Translations under genes and position numbers: made by a program
Notes under the pieces: model-generated
Seen by the model: only the letters and a program-made list of their open reading frames with translations
Database searches by the model: none
Told to the model about the DNA's origin: nothing
Shown here: positions 34,318 to 47,141 of the stretch, one piece after another
Layout of the letters: every line of letters starts with the position of its first letter
Position numbering within the stretch: the stretch's first letter is position 1
DNA from: Conchocele bisecta
Taxonomy: Eukaryota > Mollusca > Bivalvia > Lucinida > Thyasiridae
Assembly (NCBI GenBank): GCA_029237695.1
Contig: JAQRGA010000039.1
Coordinates: 155,454-219,453, forward strand
Length of the DNA: 64,000 nt
Reading direction: 5' to 3'

Positions 34318-36369
34318 GTGAAAAGTTCTGAAATGGCTAATCGGCGACTGGATCTAGCGCAAGCAGTTTCTATGATCACGGATGATGCGGATGAAGGCTC
34401 CTTGAGTGATGTTAGCATCAACAATGGTAGTGACAACGATGACAGTGATTCGGAAAGTGAAAATGAAAGCATGGCTATGGGTAGTGACGACATGGGTAGT
34501 GACGACGACGACGACCAGCCTGCTCAGAATTGTGGAAATCGTTGGATTCTGAACGCCAGAACAGACATTCCCAAGGCACCGTTCTCTGGCCCAGATCCAG
34601 GGCCAACAATTGATCTTGCCCCTGATGCCACAGAGTGGGACTTCTTCGACCTGTTTTTCCCTGCATTTCTCATTGAAATGTTGTGTGGCCAGACAAATTT
34701 ATATGCCGACAGAGACAGACCGACAAGCCCGATCCCAACTGGCGACCAGTGGTGGAAGAAGAAATGAAAGCTTGGCTCGGTATTCGGGTGTTTATGAGCA
34801 TTCTACAGGTTAGTTGTGTTCCATTACATTTGGTGATAATTTCTTTCAGGGGACCTACACATTGGAGGAAAATATTGTTCGCTAACTCCAGAATAAACTG
34901 TCAATTGTACGAATAATTACATGTACATGAATGTGAAAAAAGAAACTTTTTTTTTTACAAATAACATAGTCCCAGGTCCACGTGACCAACCTCATTATCT
35001 GCTCTCTGTCCACGGACTAAATTGTTATTCGTGAACACACAATTTGTTATGGATGCTACTACACTATGTAATAATATCTCGCTAAAGTTTGGTATTCACT
35101 GGTGAGAAGTGCCCTAATCTTATTTATTTACATTTCAGCTTCCACAGTCGGCCATGTACTGGTCAACAGATGCGCTATTTGGAAACCTAACCATCCGACG
35201 CTTGATGAAACGAGACCGGTTTGACAAAATCTCCCAGTACCTTCACGCCAATGATACGACAAAAAATCCCGCAAGAGGTCAGCCAGGTCACGACAAACTC
35301 CATCACATCCGTCCTCTGCTTGATGAAGTTCTCGACCGCTGCCTGCGAAACTACAACCCGCATCAGAATACCAGCGTCGATGAAGCTATGGTGAAGATTT
35401 CGTGGCAGACTGTCATTTCGCCAGTACCTCCCAGCAAAACCCACGAAATATGGAATAAAGGTGTGGATGAGAGGCGACCCTACCAACGGCTACACAAACG
35501 AATTCCAAGTCTACACCGGCAAAGAGAACGGGAAACGTGAGGTTGGACTTGCCACACGTGTTGTGAAGGACATGACACAAAAGGATAGTGGGAAAAGCAG
35601 CACATAGTGAATGTGGATAACTACTTCACCAGCCCTGATTTGCTAACGCCCACACTCGACAATGGAACGTACGCACGTGGCACTGTTCGAAGCAACAGAA
35701 AGGGATTCCCGGCCCCTCTGTTGAAAACCAAAAGATGTGAAGGAACAAGGGCAGTTCATCTCAGCACAAAAGGGGGAGCTTACTGCCTGTCTGTGGAAAG
35801 ACAAGAAGCCTGTATATTGCTTGTCATCAGCCGAAAATCCTGCCTCGCTTGACAGTGTCGTGTCGAGGAAATCTAGAAATGGGGAGGTGCGCGAAGTTAG
35901 AGCTCCATCAATAATTCCAGAGTACAATAACAATATGAATGGCGTCGACCATGCCGACCAGCTCCGCACAGAGTACAGTACGTACCGGACCTCAAGAAAA
36001 TGGTGGCAATATATCTTCTGGTTTCTGTTTGACGTTGCCCTGACCAACGCGTTCATTTTGATGAAGGAGTCGGCAAATCACAAAAAATTAACAAAATCGG
36101 GACGCAATAAACCGTTGACCATGATGGAATATCGGATGGCACTCTGTAAACAGCTGATTGGGGATTATGTGGAAAATGAACGCGCAGCACTCGCAACAAT
36201 TGGAAATGGACATTTTCCAAAGAAAGCTGAGAAAAAAGGCCGCTGCAGACATTGTTCGAAGCAAAAGAAGAGGCGTGAAGTTGTGAACACGTGCCAACAG
36301 TGTAACATTCACTTGTGTGTCGACTGTTTTCAGCCGTGGCATCGTGACCTCCTGAAACAGCGATGCTAA
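34318..36369 (+). pseudogene. piggyBac transposase, intron-containing, frameshifted
   Basis: The start is ATG 34,318 or 34,333 (MANRRLDL..). An acidic Asp/Ser-rich N-terminus is followed by PPDATEWDFFDLFFP-like sequence (residues near 100-115). The frame shifts near 34,750 before EEEMKAWLGIRVFMSIL. A donor (CTACAG|GTTAGT, 34,809/34,810) and acceptor (CATTTCAG|CTTCC, about 35,138) bound a ~330-bp intron. The catalytic Asp triad known for the family is visible in SVDEAM (35,380), VDNYFTSP (35,612) and NGVDHADQ (35,940). The C-terminal Cys/His domain CRHCSKQ..CQQCNIHLCVDC..WH is complete. Further frame changes near 35,430 and 35,740 and a TAG at about 35,605 make it non-functional. It would cut and paste elements into TTAA. 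Confidence 0.88.
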
Positions 36370-37928
36370 CTTCGGACCATTGTGATATTCCCCTGGCATT
36401 TAGTGAATGGTATAAACTTGTAAACAGTGTAGCTCCTGATCAGACTGCATGCCTATGCAGGCTGATCTGGACCTACATTGGTTACAAAACACGTATATAT
36501 TTTGTTTGTCTGAGCAGACAGGGGTCATTGGTCCTGGGGTAGGATTTAAGTGGATCTACCTGTGTTAGTGTGTGAAGTGTATATATTTTCTACATTGTAT
36601 GTGTAAGCAAATTAGGTGTGTGTAAATATCAAACTTCATTTGTGCGGGGAAAAAAAAGGAATTAATTTGTGGATTATACACAGCACTGTGCCAGTTTGGC
36701 ACAAATGGATTAGTAATACAAGACTAAAGTAAGACTGACATATTTGGTAAGTTACATAAATAATTACCCCACCTGCATGAGATTAGATTATGATATGACG
36801 TTATGATAACGATAACTTTACAAAAACTTTCTATGTCATTTCCTTTTATCTGGCGCGTATGTTTCTGTGCTTGAAAAATGGAGATTATTGGTTTTGCGAC
36901 CAGTGTAGCCCCAGATGAGTCTACACACCATACAACTTGAATATTGAGCTCTGAAATTAGAACAACCTGATCTGGTGCCAGGTCTTCACTAAACCAGCTC
37001 AGTCGGCGAAATACCAATCAAACAAAAAAACAAATGGTATATACATGTATTTATCGGCAACATAACTCAGTAACTAGACTGGTCAGCAATGCCATAGACC
37101 CCATTTCTCCTGTTGTAGTCAGATATATCATGTATATGTCAAATGTCAACTTTCTATTGTTCAATAATCTCATAAAACCTGTTTTATTCAATGTTTTATT
37201 CATCGTCTGAATGTGATTATATTCTTCCAAAACATGTTTTAGTACTGAAATGAGAATACGGTGAAATCAGATTTTTAATCCTTAGAATGCGGGAAATGAA
37301 AAAATTGTCGTCTGCATTTTTTTATATTGTTTCTTCTTGCTCCATAAAAACATGGTTTGACAGCCTTTTAGAATCATTTCAATTGGAAACTGATTCCAAA
37401 GTGCTGTCAAAGCCTGTTTTTGATGAGAAATATCGACAATAGAAAATAAACCGCAGACAACAAAGTTCAATTTAGAAATGTCAAAGAGTTCATTTGTATT
37501 TTGTAAACATGTCCATGTGTAGCATATATAGTGTATATATTACACAATTAGACTATTTACCAACCACTTATTTTAGAAATTTGATGTGAACATGTTTAAT
37601 ATGACTGATTATAGAATTTTGTGTGTTTGTCTATCTATTTTATCTCATTATGCACAAACAAGCAAGGCAATTTCATTATGAAAATTACATAATATTTTCT
37701 AGCCAGATCTTATATGAATAAATATGTGAAATTTCAGAAATATTGGATTATATATAGACATTTTATAAGCACTTTAAATGAGACACCCATTGGCTTATAA
37801 TCCTGTTTTAGAATTACATGAATTATTCCTAGGGAGTCAGGGCTGACCAGCTCACTGCAGGTGCCAGGAGATGGCTTATCAGCTACCTCTAGGACTGAAC
37901 TGGTCATTTGTGCCCAGGGTGGAATGAG
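36370..37928. other. piggyBac 3' non-coding region
   Basis: No gene. 36,424-36,485 is a palindromic GTGTAGCTCCTGATCAG..CTGATCTGGACCTACA motif of the type dispersed through the window; 36,895-36,980 is a diverged second one. The rest is AT-rich up to the right terminus. Confidence 0.6.
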
Positions 37929-40479
37929 TTAACAACTAGTTCTTTAATTTTGTATTGTTGATCTCCTTTATATGCATACCGTTGCTCCGTGCTTTTGTAG
38001 AATAAGTGTCCTCCTCTATGAAAGATGACTGCCTCAGTTTTTAGTGGGGATATTTTAAACCCCCATTTATTTTGCCATGTTGTGATTTTATCTAATGTTA
38101 CCTGTACATCCCCCAAGGCTATATTGAGATCTGCATGTACATGCCAGATCGAGCTATCATCTGCAAATTTGCGATAGATCATTTTTGATAGTTGTTAATT
38201 GAGGTTGTTCTCGTTGAGTTCGTTTTATACAATGTATCTATCATGATGTTAAACAGCGTTGGACAACTACGCTGCCCTGGGGGCTACCGTTATCTACATT
38301 TTGAAATTCGGAGTGTTCTGATCCTATCACTCTAATTTTTCTGCCCGTCAGAAAGTTGTCAAGCCACAACAACATTCTGTTATTTATGCCCTTCCCGATG
38401 AGTTGTTCTATTGCACCTTTCGTCCACATTAGGTCAAAGGCTTTTTCTAAGTCTAAGAATACTGCAACGACCAGTTTCTTTTCCATCATGGCTGTTTTAA
38501 TAATTGTGTCTAGTCGTGCCAGTTGATCTAATGTAGATCTGTTATTTCGGAATCCTGATTGGGTCGGGCTCAGTTTCTGATTTGTTTCTAAGTGATGTTT
38601 TAATCTGTTAGCTACCATCGTTTCCATTATTTTACATATTGCTGGGGTTTAGAGAAATGGGTCTGTATGAGGGCGGGAGTGTTGGGTCCTTCTTTGGTTT
38701 CAATATAGGGATGATGGTAGCTTCTTTCCAGGTATCAGGTAGTGTACCATTTACCCAGGACTTATTTATCACCAGAAGCAGTTGTTCCATAGATTCTTTT
38801 GGGAGATGCTTTAGTATTGCGTAGTGTATCTTGTCTGCTCCTGGTGCAGAGTTTTTCTTATTTGTAAGGGCATATATAGTTCATGACACTAATAAATAGC
38901 ACCGATTGAGGCAGTCAACCTCATTAGATTCTGGCCATAACGTGTTAGTATCTATTTTTGTTTGAATTTCGGGGTTTCTCTTAACCTTAACTGTTTTGAA
39001 TTCGGGATTAAGATTATTGTCACTTGACATAGTTGTATAATGGTCTGTGAGCACCTCTGATTTTTGTTTGTTGTCGTAGACATTGCTATTGTTATGTAAT
39101 AGTGGAGGCATTGGCTTTATAGCTTTTCCTCTGATTCTATAAATTGGTCCCATAATTCTTTACTCGTTTTGTCGTTATTTATTTCAGATATAAATTTCTC
39201 CCAACCACAACTTTTTGCGTCGTTAATTACTTCAGTCGCGAGGGACTTAGCTTTCAAATATTCCTCTCGCCTAGTTTGTTTAAGTGTTTGTATGATATTT
39301 GTGTGCTTGTTTCCATCTACGCAGACAGTTCTCCCTGTTTTTAATGGCATCTGTGCAAGCTGGTGTCCACCAGGGATTGGTTGGGCGATTATGAGCTTTA
39401 CCACTTGTCTGTGGTATACTCTCCTTATTTATGTTATAGAGGGTGCTCACAAATTCATCGTGGTATTGTTTTGTATCTAGATTTGTATCTGTGTGTAGTC
39501 TATTAGTGCATAGTTGTTGGAACAGCTCCCAGTTAGCATGACCTAACTTCCATTTAGGAATGGTGGCTGGAGTACTTCTATGGTATTGGGTAGAAACTTT
39601 AGTAATTATCGGATAGTGGTCACTTCCTAGTGTAGAGTCATGGACGGACCAGGAGGTCAAGGAGGCTAAAGCAGGTGTTGCTAATGTTATGTCGGGTGCT
39701 GTTCCAATACATTTGCTTGAAGAAATGTGTGACGTATCGTAAGTTACAGCTCCGTTGTTAAGAATACTACATAATCAGTGTTATCTAGAAATTGTATTAT
39801 TTCATCACCTAATTTGTTTGTCTTAGCATTGTAATGCACGTCCCATAGTGGGTTGTGCCCGTTGAAGTCACCCAATATTAGAGATTTATTGCTTAATTGT
39901 GTGATAATTTTATTGAGGTTGTTTTATTTTGGTTCGTGATTATGGTTACCAGGGCCAATGTACACATTTAATATATCAATGTTTCCTTTATTGCTGAGTA
40001 CCTTAATACCACAATAGAGGTTATTTAGTTTTTCTGTAAGGTGATTTGTTTTGAGTTCTACACATGCTATTCCATTTTTAGCGTATATTCCTACCCCACT
40101 GCCATGGAAAGAATTGGTTGCGTAGGATACGAGGTTGTATCCAGTGAGTGTTGAAGGCTTTGACATTTCTTGCAGGCATATTACATCAGGTGACATTACG
40201 TTATTTTCTAGAACATTGATAAGCTCTCCTTTTGTTTTTTACAAATCCCCGACAGTTCCATTGAAAGACGGTCAGGGTCATTCCTTTATTTTTGTTTCTA
40301 CCCATATTTATTTATTATATATATGTTTTCTTATGATGAGCTTTTTGGTGCATATGCCTGACTCCTTTTCTGTGAATTTAGGACTTTATTACCATTAAAT
40401 GGTATTAAATTGCATTGTTGTTGTTGTTCCGCTAACGGTGCCACTGATTTTAATACGTTTTTACCTATCTTCTGCTTAT

Positions 40480-42380
40480 TATTAAATTTATTCTCGTTTT
40501 TTCATGCCTGTATTCGCTTTTGAACTAACTTCGGTTACGTTATCTTTTATGGATTTTGTATTATATTTACGATTTGCTGTTATAGTTTTACGCATATTAT
40601 AATTTTCTATAGTTGTACGTTTTTCTGCTGGACTGTTATTGGGTGTTGATGTGGCAACACTATTGCTTGACGTTTGTTTGTTTATTGGTGTGTCCTCATT
40701 ATCGTTTATTTCATGTAGTGTTGTGTTGTCTGCACAAATGGTCGAAATATTGGAGATACCTGTTAGTGTTTGAATGGGATGAGACTCTATAGATTCGGTT
40801 GATGTTACGATTATTAGTTTATTTGGGTCTGAGTCGTCCATGCTGCTATCAAACATTAGGGCTCGGGTGTAAGTGTTGATTTGTTTCCCAGTTTCGTGGT
40901 AAAGGGCTTACTACTTTGTCCACTAACGGTCGATTATTTACTTGCTTTATATTTGTTTAGTGACTTTATTACCTTGTCCGCATTAGCCAGTGTACCTAAA
41001 ACGTTTAGTATAGAAGTTTCTGATTGGGATCTGTCCATCTGTGACGTGTGCATTTTTTCAGTGGATGGTGTGCTAGGAATTGTTGTTGTTGTTACATTTT
41101 GTCCTAAGTGTTGTTCTGCTATTTGTCCTATAATGCCATTGGTGGTTACTCCTAGTTGTTTTTCAATTGCAATTTCAAGAGCCGAAATTAGTTCTAAGAG
41201 CTGTTGTTTAGAAACGTATCCTTGCATGTTATCTTCTTTGGGTTTTTTTTGTTTTATGTTTTCCTTTTGTGGGGCTGGGTTCGTTGGAGGCTGTTTTGTA
41301 GTTCATTGTTTTGCAGGTGTGTTGTTGGTGACTACTTGTATAGGCAGTGTTTTTGTTTTTTTTACTGGGTTCATTATTTGTTATTTTTAGTGCGTTGCGT
41401 GCCAGTTGCTAGTGTTGTTCTTTTGTTCGAGATGTGATTTGTATTTAAGTAGCATCGGCAGTAGGGATCACTTGACCGATGTCCACAAGCCTGTACACCA
41501 GCCACGTAACAGTTATTGCAGAAATCATTGTCCCTGACCTGTTTGCTCGTGGCAGTCTCTTGTAATAATGGTTGTACGCGCAGATGGGGCATATTATTGT
41601 GTTGTTTTTGCATGCTTTTTGTATGTGACCAAATTGCTGACACTTATTGCAGCGAATCGGTCGTTGGATTGTTTTGCCGATGTCAATGGGGTTGCCTTCG
41701 TTAATGTAGGGTGCTGGTGTAATTTGATAGGGCAGGGATGTGCTGAAGTGAATTAGTAGAGTAGATTTGGTTTTTCCTATTTGATGTGCCGCGGGGGTGA
41801 TATTGTTTTCTTATTGGCGTTTACTGCCAACATTAAGTCTTCCTTACTCAGACCTATAAAGTCGGGATGATTAGCGATTCCGATTGCGGTTTGTGGCTGG
41901 TTTTGTTGTTTGCGTTGTGTATTGTTAGTTGATTGCGTTTGTGTTTGAAGTAATTTAAACTCTACGTTGCGCATACTAGCGGGTGCAGTGAATGACTTTG
42001 CCCTGTCAATCCACTTTTTCTGTGTACTAACTTTTATGATGTCTGCATCCCGGGTGCATTTAACGTCGTTAGATGACATATTCTTGCCTACGTAAGTTGC
42101 TAACGCAATGGCGAACTGGAATGTTGTTATCATGCCTTCCTGCCCCTAGTAATTTAAAATGCAATGTGTCGAATTGTGACTGTGGCTGCTCCTTATTATT
42201 TGTGCGTGGAGAACGAGTGGGCGATGGTATCGATGTAGGAGACGGGGGTGGGGTACTCTGTTTGTTGTTAGGTTGTTTTGCATCCGGTGATTTGCAGTTT
42301 GGTGATAGATTATCTGAATGGTCTTGTTCCCTTGCTCTCTTCCTATTGTTGGGTGTGTTGGGGGTGTTTATTTGAGCCAT
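40480..42380 (-). pseudogene. LINE ORF1 (nucleic-acid-binding), degraded
   Basis: Starts at the ATG at 42,380 (MAQINTPNTPNNRKRAREQ), with a Pro/Ser/Thr-rich N-terminus. A zinc knuckle of the C-x2-C-x4-H-x4-C type (CNKCQQFGHIQKAC, about 41,625-41,665) follows, then CPIC and a further Cys/His cluster (CNNCYVAG..CGHRS..C, about 41,490-41,550). Frames change near 42,100, 41,585 and 41,370. The downstream pieces at 40,934-41,227 and 40,488-40,856 (charged, Ser/Thr-rich) probably form its C-terminal part. Such proteins package LINE RNA. Confidence 0.65.
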
Positions 42381-42430
42381 TATATTTAATCTGAGAAGTG
42401 ATAATGAAGCAATTAACAAGCTTAGATATT

Positions 42431-43535
42431 TTATTTTTTATTTTTTTTATTTTTTTTGGATTTAATTAATTAATGTTCTGCCTAGCTACCTATTTATCTA
42501 TCTGTCTGTCTATCTATATATCTATCTAACATATCTGATTACACTACGGCGTAACAATTATTATGAATCTTTCTAGTATTACCTAGTTTGAGAGACTGGC
42601 CGACGTCAACAATTGATGCCAATATTTCGTATATTTCGTTCTATAAACGTTTTATAGATAACGGGTGTTATATTTAGTGTGGCCGCTAGACTAGGTGGGA
42701 TTATTCGTTTTAATTGCTACTGCTAGTCGAGGTTAGGGTTCAGACACGAGACTATGACTTATGTTTGATGTTCTGGTGGTGTGGTGAAGTTTCAAATTTC
42801 AGAGTTTTTGTAATATGCCACTATACTAAGTTTTGCAAATGTTCAAGATTATTATTTTATTATACTTTTACTCTATCCTTCTATACTACTATACTATATT
42901 TGCGACTGGTATAATCAGAAATATACTTTTTTGGTCTCGCTATCTTCGGTTTTCAAAAGTGTTCGAAAAGATCTTGTTTTGTCGCGTTCGCACCGATGTC
43001 CGCAAGAAAGTGCAATATCTGTGCGCGCGCGTGGTTTATGTAGAATGAGACAAGCAGTATCGACTTTTATATCAACAATTGGTAGCAATTGGTAGTGACG
43101 GTTGAGGAAACCCCCACTATCAAATTACACAAGTGATGTGCCGGGTACAGGCAGTGACGGCTATAGGTTACTTCAATGTTGGTGTAAATATTGGCGGAAT
43201 TTTCAGACAAAGGAGAAAGTGATATAAAAGTCAATAACTCGAGAATTACGGCACAGACTAACCTTAAATCTTCAGCGAAGCTAGTCGATGTTGTCTATGA
43301 TTGCCTACTTCAGTGTTCAGGTGATATATACTTACAGAGTTGTGTTTTATCAGCTTTATTTGGTGATTTTCAGAAAAGTCAAACAGCTTGTTGTTGTTAT
43401 TATTCTGGGAATCGAATGTGGTGAGTATGGTCATATTATCTAATCTTTATATACAAGTTCTTGTTAGTTGAGTGATTTATGTCAAATACCATCTCATAAT
43501 TACATAAATTCTTTAATCAACAATTAAACACTCAC
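42431..43535. other. gene-free MULE interior, with TATC microsatellite
   Basis: A T-rich stretch (42,428-42,460) and a TATC/TGTC microsatellite (42,491-42,529) precede AT-rich sequence with no recognisable frame. Part may be LINE 5' untranslated region. Confidence 0.45.
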
Positions 43536-43611
43536 TTTAAGTGCAGTTGAGAGAAGCAATCATATCATCAATTAGCCAAACAATTAACATGCTTTAATTC
43601 CATTTGCAAAC
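43536..43611. repeat. MULE subterminal repeat, left of the LTR element
   Basis: GTGCAGTTGAGAGAAGCAAT followed by CAATTAGCCAAACAATTAACAT recurs at 47,570 and, shorter, at 47,643 (GTGCAGTTGAAAGAAGCAAT). The LTR element inserted between these ~70-bp units. Confidence 0.75.
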
Positions 43612-44010
43612 TATAATGTTTCCCTCATGTCCATTCTACCGTGGACTTCCCGACTAACCTTGGGTTTGTCGTTCGGCTTAGACTCAACCAGCCAGTATTG
43701 ACGTAGTTGTCTTCCTTGACGAACCGTCTGCGTGTTTACTCTGGATATACACACACGCAGGTCGCTACTGGTGTAGTTTTGGCAAGGTAGGAATCTCTGT
43801 AATGGGACAGGACAAAGTGCACTAAAGTGCAGCAAGCACACAGGTGAACTTACCAAACAGTGATATGATGTGCACTCCGTACAGTCAGCATGATAAATGA
43901 CCTTCAAGAGACACCCAACTACCCGTGATATCGGCATTCGGTACACCTCGGCAAAGTAGTGCCGATGTGTATTCCTACGCGGAGCAGACAACTCGTCAGT
44001 AGCGTTACCC

Positions 44011-44097
<87 letters not shown>

Positions 44098-44110
44098 CCT
44101 GAACATTACA
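43612..44110 (-). repeat. 3' LTR, with an 83-base A tract inserted
   Basis: Apart from one base and the insert it appears identical to the other LTR; both contain the same 126-codon frame, which I regard as incidental. Without the insert it is about 411 bp. The insert is 83 consecutive A (44,013-44,095) with CCCCT on both sides where the intact LTR has CCCCT once. Confidence 0.9.
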
Positions 44111-44129
44111 CTCCACCCAATTTTCTTTT

Positions 44130-47122
44130 GAGGAGCGGACTCCCACGGGTTTACATGAATCAAATTCAATTGTCTTGTGCGACAATCATCATCTGTAAAA
44201 TTAACACAGTTCCAAATCAATTCAATCATTGTCATACTCTGAATGTTTTTAACAACACAATTTAGTTGAACGAATGTTATACAACAAAGCACAGTTTCTT
44301 GAACTAGTTGCACTACGTATTTTCACATTATTACAAACTATATGATTTATCATGTCAATGTGCACCTCCTAATTGGTCTCCAGTGGTCTTCCTTGAATGT
44401 TTATCAGTCAATCAACAATGCTCAACATTTTGAAAACATACCAGTTACCTTCTAAACTGCCTATCGGTTTACACATTAAGTATTTTCTGATCACAGAGTT
44501 CTGCACATATCTAAAACTTATTTCAGTAACTTTCCTGGACACTACCTAGTTCCGAATTTGCTGAAGAATCCTTACTTTCCATTATATTGTCACACCATAC
44601 ATTGTGCATGAATCCCATTTGACAGCATCACCCTGCGTGCAAAGTCGGTTGAGTTCGCCCCTCTTGTGAGACCTGTGGAAAAACATTATCCTCCTTGCAT
44701 ATACTACCTTGACATGATCCTCTTGCAGACAACAGACACACGTGTTTGCTAGGCACATGCATCCTTTGTCATTCAACCTTGAGCACATACCGTGTTCATG
44801 ACACACAGCGTACTCCCTCGACAAAAACCGGGACAAATGTGTTTGCTACGCACATTTTTCTGTCTGCATTTGGATACACATCTACTTTTATGCTCCTGGA
44901 TCTTATTTTCCCTTTCTTATGGAATTCATCACATCTAGGGACTTGGTCCCAGCTTATATACTGATTTTCAGCAAATTTCCATACTAATCTGCCTCTGGTG
45001 ATTCAGATGAATGAATAACTGCCAGGTACTGCCGCTACACACCACTCACTGTCAAAATGCCTAGTCCCAAATGTGCACTTGATATCCACCGATAAGCTGA
45101 CCATGCCCAACAGCCAGCTGCCAGAGACGTTGTCAACAAATAGCAAATCAGTCACCCTATTACAAGCTCATGTGTTACAACTTTCCCAAAGTGTACCCTT
45201 TAAATTTCTTCGAGCAATGTGGTCACTTCATGATTATATCACAGTGTACATGCAAATACTAATGGCAAGTTCTGTACTTGGTACAGCAACTTCCTGGAAG
45301 TTGCGTCTTGGACACAAACTTCCTGCATCTAGACTTAGTCTAAATTCACATGCAACTCTGACTATAATTCTCTCTCCACCAAACGTTTAGAGTGTTTGAT
45401 TCACCAAAAGTGTACAAAATCGCCAACCGAAAACCGCAAAACATAATCACACACACCCGAGATATAAATACGATCACAAACCGAAACATTCCAACAACGA
45501 ACGAAATGGGTCAGCAATACCAAACTCTATCCAGTCTCCATCTACATGCGAAAAACAGACCAACAAATCCTGTAACACAATACCAACTGAATTACCATAC
45601 CAAAATTGATTACTATACTGTACATCAAAATCTAATTAACAACAACAAAATGTGACAAATTCTGGTCAACAAACCCACATTTAGTCAAGTCAGACATTAC
45701 TGGTTCTAAACACATTAAGGTCCATTTCATCCACATATTGATACAATAACTCAAACGTGACTGATAGAACACGTTGTATTGAACTCGACCAGACACTACG
45801 GCTTGCAGGTACTAAATACCTTAACACCCATTTAATTAAATCATTGCCAAAATACCTATGACAACATAGACTAAAATCCCAGTTAACATGGTTATAACAA
45901 AAGTCTTTAAATATCAGCCAGATACGACGGTTTACCGGTATTATAACTCGTTCAGGTCCCTTTTATCCTACCATTGGTGAACTAATCGAGTCTTAGCTCA
46001 CGACTGCTAGCACGTCATGAACCAATCCACAGCCATCATTGAACACAAATATATTCCTCCCAGATTGTTCACATAGAGACAATTACAAACGTCGCATCCA
46101 CAAACACACAGTGAACCTAACATACAGAAACACAGTGCACAAACACACAATGAGAAACATAGGGAACACATGGTGGGAACACACACAAACGACATACAGG
46201 AAACACACAAACAATGGGAGGTCTCTTCACATGTAACACTGTGTTCAACAGCCACCAACGATGGAAGAAGCATGACTCGCTATTTCCGGTACCAAAGAAC
46301 ATTCATTATTATCCAACTGGGCAACAACATCCGAAACCAGACAAATTTTCTCCAAATTTCATAAACAAATGACTTGTGCAAAATATTACACACACAAAAT
46401 AATGGGTGGGGTATTGTCAAAAACTCAACAAAGCCTATGTATGCACAAATGAAAACAAATGGCCCAAATTCATATTGCCACCGACCACTTTCGACTGATC
46501 AATCAAGAATAATTCACACAAACATCAGTTGCAATGACCTAAATTATATCAACCAACTAGCCAATGTATGGTTGAAACACGAGTCAAATGCACAGGCTGA
46601 TCTGGGTCTGCACTGCCACTGGTCCCAAATTTAATGCACTTGGTGCATTACGGTTGCCAGTCCTAGTAATTTCCGCTGATCTGGGTCTACACTGGTCGTG
46701 TTTGATGCACTTGGTACATCAAACTGTCTAAGTCAATACCTTTTACCAAGTTCTTAGTGTTCTGGGACTAGCCTGGTCGCCCGGAAAGACAGTAATTTCT
46801 ACTTTCGATTTCAACTGTAAACACGATTTTCGCAGGTGCGCGGGCCGCTTACATCATGTACAATAATAGTCAAATAATAAACACAAACTATATAATGAGA
46901 GTTTATTCACACGTAAACAAGGACAATATATTAGAATGTATTCTTCCAACAACGAAAACTAATTTGTTGATTGTTTCTTCGAGTAACTAAACTGGAAACT
47001 ATTGAACCGCATTTCTTCAGCGTTCGGGTTTTTCCGTGATTTAATTCGTGTTTTTCCGGAAGTCGGCCAAAATGTCTTTCAAACACCAATTTTCCTCCCC
47101 CGTCTTCGCGTGAGTTTTTTTT
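44130..47122. other. interior of the LTR element, no coding sequence recognised
   Basis: The plus strand is A/C-rich and the minus strand correspondingly T/G-rich. Frames are short (about 105 codons at most) with no protease, RT, RNase H, integrase or zinc-knuckle motif. Near 46,590 and 46,680 two CTGATCTGGGTCT(G/A)CACTG motifs occur. Confidence 0.7.
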
Positions 47123-47141
47123 AAGAACGCCTCGTCGCCAT

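Larger units (their letters stand above)
33996..37928 (+). mobile_element. piggyBac DNA transposon, 3.9 kb
   Basis: Flanked by TTAA on both sides (33,992-33,995 and 37,929-37,932), the hallmark of piggyBac insertion. Termini are CTCATTCGCCCCTAG and, inverted, CTCATTCCACCCTGG. Removing the element and one TTAA restores the LINE RT frame across the junction, so the ends are secure. It carries one plus-strand transposase gene, now broken. Confidence 0.93.
32391..40305 (-). pseudogene. LINE ORF2: endonuclease, reverse transcriptase, RNase H
   Basis: Starts at the ATG at 40,305 with FQWNCRGF. The endonuclease follows: VICLQEMSK with the catalytic Glu near 40,175, GDFNGHNPLWD near 39,850, and GSDHYPI near 39,610. 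The RT has TQSGFRNNRSTLDQL (38,560), VFLDLEKAFD (motif A, 38,440), GSPQGSVV (38,275) and FADDSS (the YxDD-type box, 38,160). After the piggyBac insert it continues with GMYLDDRLTWGPHI (33,930). RNase H has HTDGSK (33,225) and VPSHVGIPGNEEAD (32,900). The C-terminal tail has CSQCDEDEIEELDH. Frameshifts occur near 40,235, 38,270 and 38,190. The product would nick DNA and copy the LINE RNA. Confidence 0.85.
32380..42430 (-). mobile_element. LINE (non-LTR retrotransposon) of the endonuclease + RT + RNase H type, split by piggyBac
   Basis: Read on the minus strand from about 42,430 to 32,380 the order is ORF1 with zinc knuckles, apurinic-like endonuclease, reverse transcriptase, RNase H and a C-terminal Cys/His tail. 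An RNase H after the RT is typical of the I/Nimb/ingi-like group; I cannot fix the clade by eye. Exact element ends, tail and target duplication were not resolved. Several frameshifts show it is inactive. The piggyBac element at 33,996-37,928 interrupts the RT gene. Confidence 0.85.

Noticed and set aside
43611..43991. 126-codon minus-strand frame repeated identically at 47,141-47,521
   Set aside because: Identity comes from its lying in the two LTRs of one recent element; no domain, and the codon content is not convincing.
43919..44313. Frames with long poly-Phe runs
   Set aside because: Translation of the A83 tract only.
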